DNA of 64,000 nucleotides from Mycobacterium sp. GA-0227b (GTDB taxonomy: Bacteria > Actinomycetota > Actinomycetes > Mycobacteriales > Mycobacteriaceae). Positions 52,811-60,411 of the stretch are shown here, one piece after another. The stretch is taken from NCBI RefSeq assembly GCF_001499855.1, contig NZ_LQIK01000010.1, positions 35,663 to 99,662 of the forward strand, read 5' to 3'. How positions within the stretch are numbered: the stretch's first letter is position 1; each line of letters begins with the position of its first letter. The notes beneath the pieces were generated by a model that was not told the origin of the DNA, ran no database searches, and saw only the letters and a list, made by a program, of their open reading frames with translations. A program made the translations under genes and the position numbers.

Positions 52811-53404
52811 ATGCGAGGAGCCGCGTTGAACGCCACTGACGTCGTGGTGTTGCTGTTCGGCGGCCGGCGATCGCCTCGCGCGCTGCGGGCTCTGCCCGTC
52901 GCCGAGGACCCCGACACACCCTGCCGACGCCTGATCGTGGTCGGCTCCGACGCCGACCTGGCGACAGTGCTGACCCGGCTGATGCGCACCGACCGGCTCG
53001 GCGTCGAGGTGGCGCACGTGCGGCGCCCGTGGCAGGCGCGACGGGCCCTGCGCGGCAGCGCGGCCCGGGTTCCGCTCATCCGCGACGACGCCGGCGCGGT
53101 GATCGTCGGCGCCGCCGAGTGGCGGGGCGAACCGGCCGGACAACCGCTGCACGGCGAGGCCGTCGTCGACGACACCGTGCTGTTCGACGGCACGGTGCCC
53201 GCGGTGCGCATCGAGCCGACGGACACCATGCCCGGCTTGCGTGCGGCCGTCGTCGGGGCCGGGCCGCGGCGCTGGGCCGCGGGCCGCGCCGCCCAGCTCG
53301 GCACCAGCGGCGCCCGCGTCGTCCGCGACGGTGTGCCTGCGGCCCGGCCGGTGAAGCGTTCGACGTTCTACCGGCACACCGAAGGGTGGCTGCGGGTCGG
53401 GTAG
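52811..53404 (+). CDS. Conserved mycobacterial hypothetical protein (Rv0358-type)
   Basis: 197 residues, function unknown. The N-terminus VVVLLFGGRRSPRALRALPVAEDPDTPCRRLIVVGSDADLATVLTRLMRTDRL suggests a nucleotide- or sugar-binding alpha/beta fold. FYRHTEGWLRVG ends the protein. ATG 52811 is used; TTG 52826 with GAGGAG 5 bases upstream is a strong alternative that removes 5 residues. Divergent from purA. Confidence 0.72.
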   Translation: MRGAALNATDVVVLLFGGRRSPRALRALPVAEDPDTPCRRLIVVGSDADLATVLTRLMRTDRLGVEVAHVRRPWQARRALRGSAARVPLIRDDAGAVIVGAAEWRGEPAGQPLHGEAVVDDTVLFDGTVPAVRIEPTDTMPGLRAAVVGAGPRRWAAGRAAQLGTSGARVVRDGVPAARPVKRSTFYRHTEGWLRVG

Positions 53405-53444
53405 CCAGCCGCCCCAGGCCGCGGGTCGCTTCTAAACAACTCGA

Positions 53445-53501
53445 CGAGACCGACGCAATGGCGGAATCCACCCGCACTTTTCCGCCATTACGTCGGTTTC
53501 G
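53445..53501. repeat. 57-bp inverted-repeat element, CGARAYYGM-ended
   Basis: Arms 53445-53466 and 53480-53501, 22 bases with two mismatches, 13-base loop. Left end CGAGACCGA, right end TCGGTTTCG. It lies between two genes on the same strand, just before the -10 of the protease gene. Confidence 0.75.
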
Positions 53502-53510
53502 GCGAAGCGG

Positions 53511-53516
53511 TAGGTT
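53511..53516 (+). promoter_or_regulatory. -10 hexamer TAGGTT for S2P protease gene
   Basis: TAGGTT ends 7 bases before GTG 53524. It is only 10 bases after the inverted-repeat element, so the hairpin would overlap the -35 region. Confidence 0.45.
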
Positions 53517-53523
53517 TCGTGAG

Positions 53524-54303
53524 GTGACGATCCATCCGCTGCATCAGTCGGTGCGGCCGAGCCCGATCTTCCTGGCGATCGTCGCGACAACGGTGGTCGG
53601 CGGCGTGCTGGCGTGGCTGTCAGCGGACAAGGTCGAAGCGCTCGCCTACGTCGGCGTGTTCGTCTTCGTCATCGCCGGCTGGGTGGTGACGCTGTGCCTG
53701 CACGAGTTCGCGCACGCATACACCGCGTGGAAGTTCGGCGACCACGACGTCCCGGTCCGCGGCTATCTGACGCTGAACCCGCTGAAGTACTCGAATCCGC
53801 TGCTGTCGATTGGGCTTCCGGTGCTGATCATCGCGATCGGCGGAATCGGGCTGCCGGGCGGGGCGGTTTGGGTGCGCACGTCGTTCATGACCAAGCGTCA
53901 GAAGTCTCTGGTGAGCCTCGCAGGTCCGGGCACCAACCTGGTGTTCGCGGTGCTGCTGTTGGCTCTGACCGCGCTGCTGCGCGACTCGGAGCGTTCGGTG
54001 TTCTGGGCCGGTGTGGCCTTCCTCGGGTTCCTCCAGGTGACGGCGTTCGTGCTCAACATGCTGCCGATCCCCGGCCTGGACGGCTACGGCGCGCTGGAAC
54101 CCCACCTGAGCCCCGACACGCAGCGGGCGCTGCAACCCGCAAAGCAGTGGGGGTTCTTCATCCTGCTGCTCTTGCTGCTGGCGCCCGGGCTCAACCAGTG
54201 GTTCTGGGACATCGTGCTGTGGTTCTTCGACATCTCCGACGTGCCGCGCCAGCTGGTCGGCGCAGGCAATTCGTTGACAAGGTTCTGGTCGGCCTGGTTC
54301 TGA
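53524..54303 (+). CDS. Site-2 protease family membrane metallopeptidase (Rv0359-type)
   Basis: 259-residue intramembrane zinc protease. HEFAHAYTAWKFGD (HExxH, about 61-74) and the third-ligand motif LNMLPIPGLDGYGAL (about 179-193) are intact. Around six hydrophobic segments; no PDZ domain, as in the short M50 group. GTG 53524 is taken because the upstream open frame runs through the hairpin. Substrate, perhaps an anti-sigma factor, is unknown. Confidence 0.9.
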   Translation: MTIHPLHQSVRPSPIFLAIVATTVVGGVLAWLSADKVEALAYVGVFVFVIAGWVVTLCLHEFAHAYTAWKFGDHDVPVRGYLTLNPLKYSNPLLSIGLPVLIIAIGGIGLPGGAVWVRTSFMTKRQKSLVSLAGPGTNLVFAVLLLALTALLRDSERSVFWAGVAFLGFLQVTAFVLNMLPIPGLDGYGALEPHLSPDTQRALQPAKQWGFFILLLLLLAPGLNQWFWDIVLWFFDISDVPRQLVGAGNSLTRFWSAWF

Positions 54304-54318
54304 TCGCCACTTGCGACA

Positions 54319-54340
54319 TATGCGAAGTTTTGCATAGATT
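54319..54340 (+). promoter_or_regulatory. Inverted repeat TATGC-N8-GCATA overlapping the -10 of the CDF gene
   Basis: TATGCGAAGTTTTGCATA (54319-54336) is a dyad with AT-rich centre, shaped like ArsR/SmtB-type metal-sensor operators. The -10 TAGATT (54335-54340) overlaps its right end and ends 6 bases before ATG 54347. A metal-responsive repressor encoded elsewhere is plausible. Confidence 0.5.
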
Positions 54341-54346
54341 GCTGGC

Positions 54347-55237
54347 ATGGGTGCCGGCCACGATCACAGTCAGCGTGACACCCGCGTCAGCCGGATGGTC
54401 ATCGCCGCGGCGATCCTGACCGGGTTCTTCGCGCTCGAGCTGATCACCGCGCTGCTGATCAATTCCATCGCGCTGCTGGCCGACGCAGGCCACATGCTCA
54501 CGGACCTGGTCGCGATGTTCATGGGCCTGACCGCGGTGCTGCTCGCCCGCCACGGCAGCGCCTCACCCGCCCGCACGTACGGCTGGCATCGCGCCGAGGT
54601 CTTCACCGCCGTGGCCAACGCGGTGCTGTTGCTGGGGATGGCGGTGTTCATCCTCTCGGAGGCGTTCGAGCGCCTCGGCGACGCGCCGGAGGTGCCGGGC
54701 GTGCCGATGATCGTCGTCGCGTTGGCGGGTCTGGTGGCCAACGCGGTCGTCGTCCTGCTCTTGCGGGCGCATTCGGAGAACAGCCTGGCCGTCCGCGGCG
54801 CCTACATGGAGGTCGTCGCCGACACGGTCGGCAGCATCGGCGTGCTGATCGCGGGCATCGTCACGGTCACGACGGGCTGGCCGTACGCCGACGTCGTGGT
54901 CGCCGTGTTCGTGGCGCTGTGGGTGCTGCCGCGGGCGATCTCGCTGGCACGCGCGGCGTTGCGCATCCTGTCGGAGTCGTCGCCCACCCACATCGACGTC
55001 GAGGAGCTACGCACCGCGTTGTGCGCCGTCGAAGGCGTGACCGAGGTGCACGACCTGCACGTGTGGACGTTGGTCCCCGGTAAGGACATGGTGACCGCGC
55101 ACCTGACCAGCGACCGGGACTCGGCCTTGGTGCTCGACGACGCGCGCGCGGTGCTCACCGCGCGCGGGCTGGACCATTCGACGGTTCAGGTGGAACCGCC
55201 CGACGGCGACACCGACTGCAGGTGTGAAGCGGAGTAG
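54347..55237 (+). CDS. Cation diffusion facilitator (CDF) metal exporter
   Basis: Inner-membrane divalent-metal/proton antiporter, 296 residues, six helices and a cytoplasmic C-terminal domain (VTEVHDLHVWTLVPGKDMVTAHL). Helix 2 has the metal site LLADAGHMLTD (H-x3-D). Helix 5 reads RGAYMEVVADTVGSIG, where the usual HxxxD is ExxxD, so metal choice may differ from Zn/Cd. N-terminal GHDHSQRD and C-terminal DCRCEAE add metal-binding residues. ATG 54347, leaderless. Confidence 0.9.
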   Translation: MGAGHDHSQRDTRVSRMVIAAAILTGFFALELITALLINSIALLADAGHMLTDLVAMFMGLTAVLLARHGSASPARTYGWHRAEVFTAVANAVLLLGMAVFILSEAFERLGDAPEVPGVPMIVVALAGLVANAVVVLLLRAHSENSLAVRGAYMEVVADTVGSIGVLIAGIVTVTTGWPYADVVVAVFVALWVLPRAISLARAALRILSESSPTHIDVEELRTALCAVEGVTEVHDLHVWTLVPGKDMVTAHLTSDRDSALVLDDARAVLTARGLDHSTVQVEPPDGDTDCRCEAE

Positions 55238-55654
55238 TCAGGCAAGCCCGAGTTCGGCCCGCGCCGACGGGTCGCAGTCGTCGAGCAAATCGAGGCAGCG
55301 CTGGTTCTCGTCGGTCTCGCCGATCGCGTCGGCCGCGCGCGCCAGCGCGGCCACACAGCGCAGGAAGCCGCGGTTGGGCTCGTGACGGAAGGGCACGGGA
55401 CCGAAACCCTTCCACCCGTTGCGCCGCAACTGATCCAGCCCGCGGTGGTAGCCGGTGCGTGCGTAGGCGTACGCGGTGATGGCCCTGTCGTCGGCCAGCG
55501 CCTCCTCGGCCAGCGTCGCCCACGCGACCGAGGCCGACGGATGTGCGGCCGCCACGATCGCCGGGTTCTCGCCCGCGGCGAGTTCGGCCTCGGCGTCGCT
55601 GTCGCCCGGCAGCAGCACCGGATCCGGACCCAGGAGATCACCCATCCGTGTCAT
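55238..55654 (-). CDS. DUF3151 domain protein (Rv0360c-type)
   Basis: 138-residue conserved actinobacterial protein of unknown function. DLLGPDPVLLPGD, AWATLAEEALADDRAITAYAYARTGYHRGLDQLRRNGWKGFGPVPFRHEPNRGFLRC are the conserved core. It looks like a TPR-type helical bundle. ATG 55654 is preferred; ATGs at 55663 and 55675 lie in frame. Confidence 0.82.
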   Translation of the reverse strand: MTRMGDLLGPDPVLLPGDSDAEAELAAGENPAIVAAAHPSASVAWATLAEEALADDRAITAYAYARTGYHRGLDQLRRNGWKGFGPVPFRHEPNRGFLRCVAALARAADAIGETDENQRCLDLLDDCDPSARAELGLA

Positions 55655-55770
55655 GGCCCCCATTGTGCCGTGCACGTCACCGGCACCGATGGGCGCACGG
55701 GTTCGAGCGACGGGCCGGACCAGTGACTAAGCTTCCCGCCGTAGCGTCGTAAGGGAGGACCGCAGCAGGC

Positions 55771-56661
55771 ATGTCGAACCCATCAGGGCCTGACCAGCCG
55801 GAAGACGTCTCGGCCGCGCCGGACGCTTCGGACATTGAAGCCTCCGAGAACCCCGAAGCGCCCGAGCCCGCGGATTCCACAGGCGACGAGGCAGCCGTCG
55901 ACGACGCCCCGGAGGCAGAGGGCTCGCACGATCCGGAACCGGCGACCGAGGTGATCGAGCAGCACGGTGACCACGAACCCGCGACCGAGGTCATGGCGGC
56001 CGCCCAACCGCAGACAGCGGAGGCGCCGCACATCCAGGAGGGTGAGCGCCGATTCACCGCGCCGTCGGGTTTCGACGCGGGCACGACGCAGCGGATCGAC
56101 ACCCCGGCCGAACCGGCCACCGAGGTGTTCGCCTCCCCCTCCGAAGTGGCGGGACAGCAGAAACCCGTTGCCCCGCAAGTCATTCCGGCGCGTGGCGAGG
56201 CGCCCAAGCCACCTGCGCAGCGCCGCAGCTGGGGCTGGGTGGTGGCTGTGGTGCTGGTCATCGCCGCGCTGGTCGCGATCGCGGTGCTCGGCACCGTGCT
56301 GCTCACCCGGGACTCGCAACCGAGGGCGTCGCAGGAGGAGATGGTCCGCGCCGCCATCGAGGAGTTCGACACGGCGATCCAGAGCGGTGATCTGGCGAAG
56401 CTGCGCGGTATCACCTGCGGAAGCAAACGGGACAGCTACGTCAAGTACGACGACAAGACCTGGGCGGAGATCCACGAGCGGGTGAGCAAGACCAAACAGT
56501 ATCCGGTGGTCGCCAGCATCGACCAGGTGGTGATCAACGGCGATCACGCCGAGGCGAACGTCACCGCTTTCATGGCGTACGCACCTGCGGTCCGGTCGAC
56601 CCGAAGCTTCGACCTGGAGTTCCGCGACGACCAGTGGAAGATCTGCCAAGCGCCCCAATAG
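55771..56661 (+). CDS. Membrane protein with disordered acidic head and exported DUF4878-like domain (Rv0361-type)
   Basis: 296 residues. The cytoplasmic N-terminal 150 residues are acidic and disordered, with three copies of EPATEV at 56-61, 69-74 and 114-119. These T-E-V repeats look like sites for Ser/Thr kinases and FHA proteins. One membrane helix at about 154-177. The exported C-terminal domain (LRGITCG, VVINGDHAEANVT, WKICQAP) matches the small protein at 44296-44754. ATG 55771 with AGGGAGG about 16 bases upstream. Function unknown. Confidence 0.75.
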   Translation: MSNPSGPDQPEDVSAAPDASDIEASENPEAPEPADSTGDEAAVDDAPEAEGSHDPEPATEVIEQHGDHEPATEVMAAAQPQTAEAPHIQEGERRFTAPSGFDAGTTQRIDTPAEPATEVFASPSEVAGQQKPVAPQVIPARGEAPKPPAQRRSWGWVVAVVLVIAALVAIAVLGTVLLTRDSQPRASQEEMVRAAIEEFDTAIQSGDLAKLRGITCGSKRDSYVKYDDKTWAEIHERVSKTKQYPVVASIDQVVINGDHAEANVTAFMAYAPAVRSTRSFDLEFRDDQWKICQAPQ

Positions 56662-56680
56662 GCGACTTCACTGGTTTGCT

Positions 56681-57721
56681 TCACTGGTTTGCGGTGACCG
56701 AACGACCGGCGCTGTGCAGATCCCGGCACGCCTCGATGACGCGTTCGGTCATCGACGCCTCCGCCTTCTTCAGATAGCTGCGCGGGTCGTAGGCCTTCTT
56801 GTCCCCGACCTCCCCGTCGATCTTCAGCACGCCGTCGTAGTTGGTGAACATGTGCGCCGCGACGGGCCGGGTGAATGCGTACTGGGTGTCGGTGTCGACG
56901 TTCATCTTCACCACGCCATAGCGGAGCGAATCCTCGATCTCGGACTTCAGCGAACCCGAACCCCCGTGGAAGACGAAGTCGAAAGGCTTTGCATCCGAGG
57001 CTAATCCGAGCTTGGCGGCCGCGACCTTCTGTCCCTCGGCGAGCACCTCGGGCCGCAGTTTGACGTTGCCGGGCTTGTACACGCCGTGCACATTGCCGAA
57101 CGTCGCCGCCAACAGGTATCTGCCGTGTTCGCCCGCGCCGAGCGCCTCGACCGTCTTCTCGAAATCCTCTGCGGTGGTGTAGAGCTTGTCGTTGATCTCG
57201 TGCGCCACGCCGTCTTCCTCACCGCCGACCACGCCGATCTCGATCTCCAGGATGATCTTCGCCGCGGCGGCCTCCTTGAGCAGTTCACGGGCGATCTCGA
57301 GGTTCTCGTCGATCGGCACCGCTGACCCGTCCCACATGTGCGACTGGAACAGCGGCTGACCGCCCTCGGAGACGCGTTGCTGTGAGATCGTCAGCAGCGG
57401 CCGGACATAGGTGTCGAGCTTGTCCTTCGGACAGTGGTCGGTGTGCAGCGCGACGGTGATCGGATACTTCGCGGCGACGACGTGGGCGAACTCGGCCAGC
57501 GCGACCGCACCGGTGACCATGTCCTTGACACCCAGGCCGGAGGCGAATTCGGCTCCGCCGGTGGAGAATTGGATGATGCCGTCACTGGCGGCGTCGGCGA
57601 AGCCCTTGATCGCGGCGTTTACGGACTCCGACGACGTGCAGTTGATGGCCGGAAACGCGAACCCGTGCTCCTTGGCCCGGCCGAGCATCTCCGCGTACAC
57701 CTCGGGCGTTGCGATGGCCAT
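56681..57721 (-). CDS. fba: Class II fructose-bisphosphate aldolase
   Basis: Zinc-dependent aldolase of glycolysis and gluconeogenesis, 346 residues. VALHTDHCPKDKLD (catalytic Asp and Zn His), EIEIGVVGGEEDGV, ATFGNVHGVYKPGNVKL and FVFHGGSGSLKSEIEDSLRYGVVKMNVDTDTQ are class II motifs. ATG 57721 with GAGAGGA 6 bases upstream. Its end is 20 bases from the convergent membrane protein gene. Confidence 0.98.
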   Translation of the reverse strand: MAIATPEVYAEMLGRAKEHGFAFPAINCTSSESVNAAIKGFADAASDGIIQFSTGGAEFASGLGVKDMVTGAVALAEFAHVVAAKYPITVALHTDHCPKDKLDTYVRPLLTISQQRVSEGGQPLFQSHMWDGSAVPIDENLEIARELLKEAAAAKIILEIEIGVVGGEEDGVAHEINDKLYTTAEDFEKTVEALGAGEHGRYLLAATFGNVHGVYKPGNVKLRPEVLAEGQKVAAAKLGLASDAKPFDFVFHGGSGSLKSEIEDSLRYGVVKMNVDTDTQYAFTRPVAAHMFTNYDGVLKIDGEVGDKKAYDPRSYLKKAEASMTERVIEACRDLHSAGRSVTANQ

Positions 57722-57832
57722 GAGCGGTCCTCTCGGCGGTTTCGGCGATTATCCCACCGAACGGCCCACCTCACATGGCCAAGACCATGCGATACCGGGG
57801 CCGGCACGCGCTGGCCGGTATCTTGGGGCACT

Positions 57833-58558
57833 GTGACCATCTCGGCCCTCGCGGCGACCGACCAGCTGGCGCTGATGCCGGACTTCCTCGACCCGATGAC
57901 GCTGCTCGGCTACTTCGGCACGTGGGCGCTGGTCGGGCTGCTGGTGGTCATCTTCGTCGAGTCGGGGGTGTTGTTCCCGATTCTGCCCGGTGACTCGCTG
58001 CTGTTCGTGGCGGGCATGCTGGCTGCCGGTACGGCCGCGTTGGCCGAAGGCGGCGGCGAGGTCATCAACTTCCAGCTGTGGCAGCTGCTGGTGTTCATCC
58101 CGATCGCCGCCATCCTGGGCGGCCAGGTCGGCTACTGGATCGGCCGCAACCTCGGCACCGCGATGTTCAAGCCGGATGCGCGGTTCCTGAAACAGAAGTA
58201 CCTCGAAGAAGCACACGTGTTCTTCGAACAACGCGGCCCGTTCGCGATCGTCATCGCCCGGTTCGTGCCGATCGTGCGCACGCTCGCACCGCTGACCGCC
58301 GGCGCCGCCCGGATGAACTACGGGGCCTTCACGCTGTTCAACGTGATCGGCGCGGTCGTCTGGGGCGTCGGGCTGACGCTGCTGGGCTACTGGCTCGGCC
58401 GGTTCGAGATCATCCAGAAACTGCTGGAGCCGATCGTCATCGCGATCGTGGTGGTCTCCGTGCTGCCGATGTTCATCGAGTGGTTCAAGCGGCGCCGGGC
58501 CGCCAAGCGGGCCGGGATCGCGGCGCCGCCGGTCGACTCCGGCGAGCAGCCGGGCTAA
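57833..58558 (+). CDS. DedA-family membrane protein
   Basis: DedA/SNARE-associated membrane protein, 241 residues, role in membrane lipid homeostasis (likely undecaprenyl-phosphate or phospholipid flipping). VIFVESGVLFPILPGDSLLFVAGML (E-x-G...PGD) and FFEQRGPFAIVIARFVPIVRTLAPLTAGAARM (R-F-x-P-x-R) are the two conserved stretches. Four to five helices. GTG 57833 is chosen; Met at residue 17 is an alternative. Convergent with the NhaA fusion gene (4-base overlap). Confidence 0.92.
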   Translation: MTISALAATDQLALMPDFLDPMTLLGYFGTWALVGLLVVIFVESGVLFPILPGDSLLFVAGMLAAGTAALAEGGGEVINFQLWQLLVFIPIAAILGGQVGYWIGRNLGTAMFKPDARFLKQKYLEEAHVFFEQRGPFAIVIARFVPIVRTLAPLTAGAARMNYGAFTLFNVIGAVVWGVGLTLLGYWLGRFEIIQKLLEPIVIAIVVVSVLPMFIEWFKRRRAAKRAGIAAPPVDSGEQPG

Positions 58559-60411
58559 CGGCCGACTCGACCGCTCTCGAGCGCGCGGATCAGGCTGGCG
58601 GCGTCGAACGGGCCCCTGTGCCGCTTGCCGTTGACGAAGAACGTCGGCGTCGAGTTCAGGTCCATCAGCTCCGCGTCCTGCGCGTCGTCCTGCACGTGGT
58701 GCAACGCCTTCGACGGGTGCGCGCGCACGTCCTGGTCGAACCGCTCGATGTCGCAGCCCGCCGCCACCGCGTAGCGGTACATGTCCGACCACTCCAGGTC
58801 GTCCTGGTGGCCGAACAGCTCCCTGGCCATCTCCCAGAATCTGCCCTGCGCCGCGGCTGCCTCGCTTGCGCGCGCGGCGTCGAACGCGCGCGGGTGGGCA
58901 CGTTCCAGCGGCAGATGACGCCACACATAGCGCAGTTCGGCGCCGAAGTGGTCGCGCACTTCGTCGATCGCACCGGTGGCCCGGCTGCAGAACGGGCACT
59001 CGAAGTCGCCGTACTCCACGAGCGTCAGCGGGGCGTCGGGATCTCCCTTGATGTGGTCACGGTCCGGGTCGATCGGCCGCAGCAGTTTCAGCCCGACCGG
59101 GTCCGGCGGGCTGAGCCAGTCGGTGATGCGGAAGATCGCCCACCCGAGCAGGAATGCGACCACCGAGGCGATCAGCACGCCGATGATCGCCTGCTCCTGG
59201 CGCCCGGGGTCGTCGATCGCGATGTCGACGATGAAAAGCGAGATCGTGAAACCGATTCCCGACAGCGCAGCACCGCCGGCGATCCGGCGCAACGTCAGTC
59301 CTGGCGCCAGTTCGCCGACACCGCTGCGCCGCATCACCCACGTCGAGGTGGTGATGCCGACGAACTTGCCGACCACCAGACCGACGACGATGCCCCATGT
59401 CAGCGGCGAACGCAGGGCCGCCGACACGCCGGCCGCATCGAGCACCACCCCGGCGTTGACCAACGCGAACAGCGGCAGCACCACGAAGGACACATACGGC
59501 CGCACGCCGGTCTGCAGGCGTTCGTTGATCGAGATCGAATCCCGCAGGCCGCGGGTCACCTCGCGGGCGTAACGCGAGTTCGGCGACTGCCGGAACGCGC
59601 GGATGCGCGCGACGACCTCCTCGACCTGGCTGCGCTCCGGCGAGTACACCGGGATCAGCAGCGCCACGGCGACGCCCGCCAGCGTCGGGTGTACACCGGC
59701 CATGAACAGCCCGATCCACAGCGCGAAGCCGAGCGCGGCGTAGGCGGGGCCGCGCGCCGCCGGCAGGAACTGCACCAGCGCGAGCGCCACGATGATTGCG
59801 ATCGAGACCGCAAGCGGCGCAACGCTGATGCGGTCGGAGTAGAACAGCGCGATCACGCCGAGCGCGCCGACGTCGTCGACGACGGCCAAGGTCAGCAGGA
59901 AGATCCGTAGCCGCGCCGGGAACTTCGGCTTGATGACCGCCAGCGCACCGATCAGAAACGCGGTGTCGGTGGATATCACCACACCCCACGCCTCGGCGTT
60001 CTCGCCGGACGGATTGAACATCAGGAAGATCGCGGCGGGCACCGCCAGTCCGGCGATGGCCGCCACCACCGGCACCGCCGCCCTGGCCCGGTCGGTCAGC
60101 TCACCGATCGCGAATTCGTGCTTCACCTCGAGCCCGACGATGAAGAAGAAGAACGCCATCAGCCCGTCGTTGACCAGATGTTTGACGGTCAGCTCGAAGC
60201 GGTGCTCGGCGAAGGTGAACCCGACGTGGGTATCGAGAAACGCCCAATAACCATGCGCCCACGGCGAATTCGCCCAAACGAGCGCGGCGATCGTGAAGAG
60301 CAGCAGCAGGGCGGCCGCCGTGTTCTCCTCGGTCTTGACCGCCTTGGCGTCGCGGCTGAACCGTGTCGGCAGCAGGCGGACGATCCGCGGAACCGAGTGC
60401 GAGGCGCTCAC
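58555..60411 (-). CDS. nhaA: NhaA Na+/H+ antiporter fused to C-terminal DsbA/thioredoxin-fold domain
   Basis: 618 residues. The N-terminal 430 residues are a full NhaA with LVNDGLMAFFFFIVGLEVKHE and the ion-binding Asp pair in LTLAVVDDVGALG. The C-terminal 170 residues are a DsbA-like thioredoxin fold with FECPFC (Cys 472 and 475) and NSTPTFFVNGKRHRG (cis-Pro loop). By topology (12 helices) the DsbA domain should be cytoplasmic, which is odd for an oxidoreductase of this type. GTG 60411 overlaps the stop of the upstream GH76 gene. This fusion occurs in other actinobacteria. Confidence 0.92.
   Translation of the reverse strand: MSASHSVPRIVRLLPTRFSRDAKAVKTEENTAAALLLLFTIAALVWANSPWAHGYWAFLDTHVGFTFAEHRFELTVKHLVNDGLMAFFFFIVGLEVKHEFAIGELTDRARAAVPVVAAIAGLAVPAAIFLMFNPSGENAEAWGVVISTDTAFLIGALAVIKPKFPARLRIFLLTLAVVDDVGALGVIALFYSDRISVAPLAVSIAIIVALALVQFLPAARGPAYAALGFALWIGLFMAGVHPTLAGVAVALLIPVYSPERSQVEEVVARIRAFRQSPNSRYAREVTRGLRDSISINERLQTGVRPYVSFVVLPLFALVNAGVVLDAAGVSAALRSPLTWGIVVGLVVGKFVGITTSTWVMRRSGVGELAPGLTLRRIAGGAALSGIGFTISLFIVDIAIDDPGRQEQAIIGVLIASVVAFLLGWAIFRITDWLSPPDPVGLKLLRPIDPDRDHIKGDPDAPLTLVEYGDFECPFCSRATGAIDEVRDHFGAELRYVWRHLPLERAHPRAFDAARASEAAAAQGRFWEMARELFGHQDDLEWSDMYRYAVAAGCDIERFDQDVRAHPSKALHHVQDDAQDAELMDLNSTPTFFVNGKRHRGPFDAASLIRALESGRVGR

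Noticed and set aside
58078..59910. Open frame of 610 codons on the plus strand
   Set aside because: It runs antisense to the NhaA-DsbA gene and out of frame through DedA; composition is Arg/Asp/His-rich with no motif.
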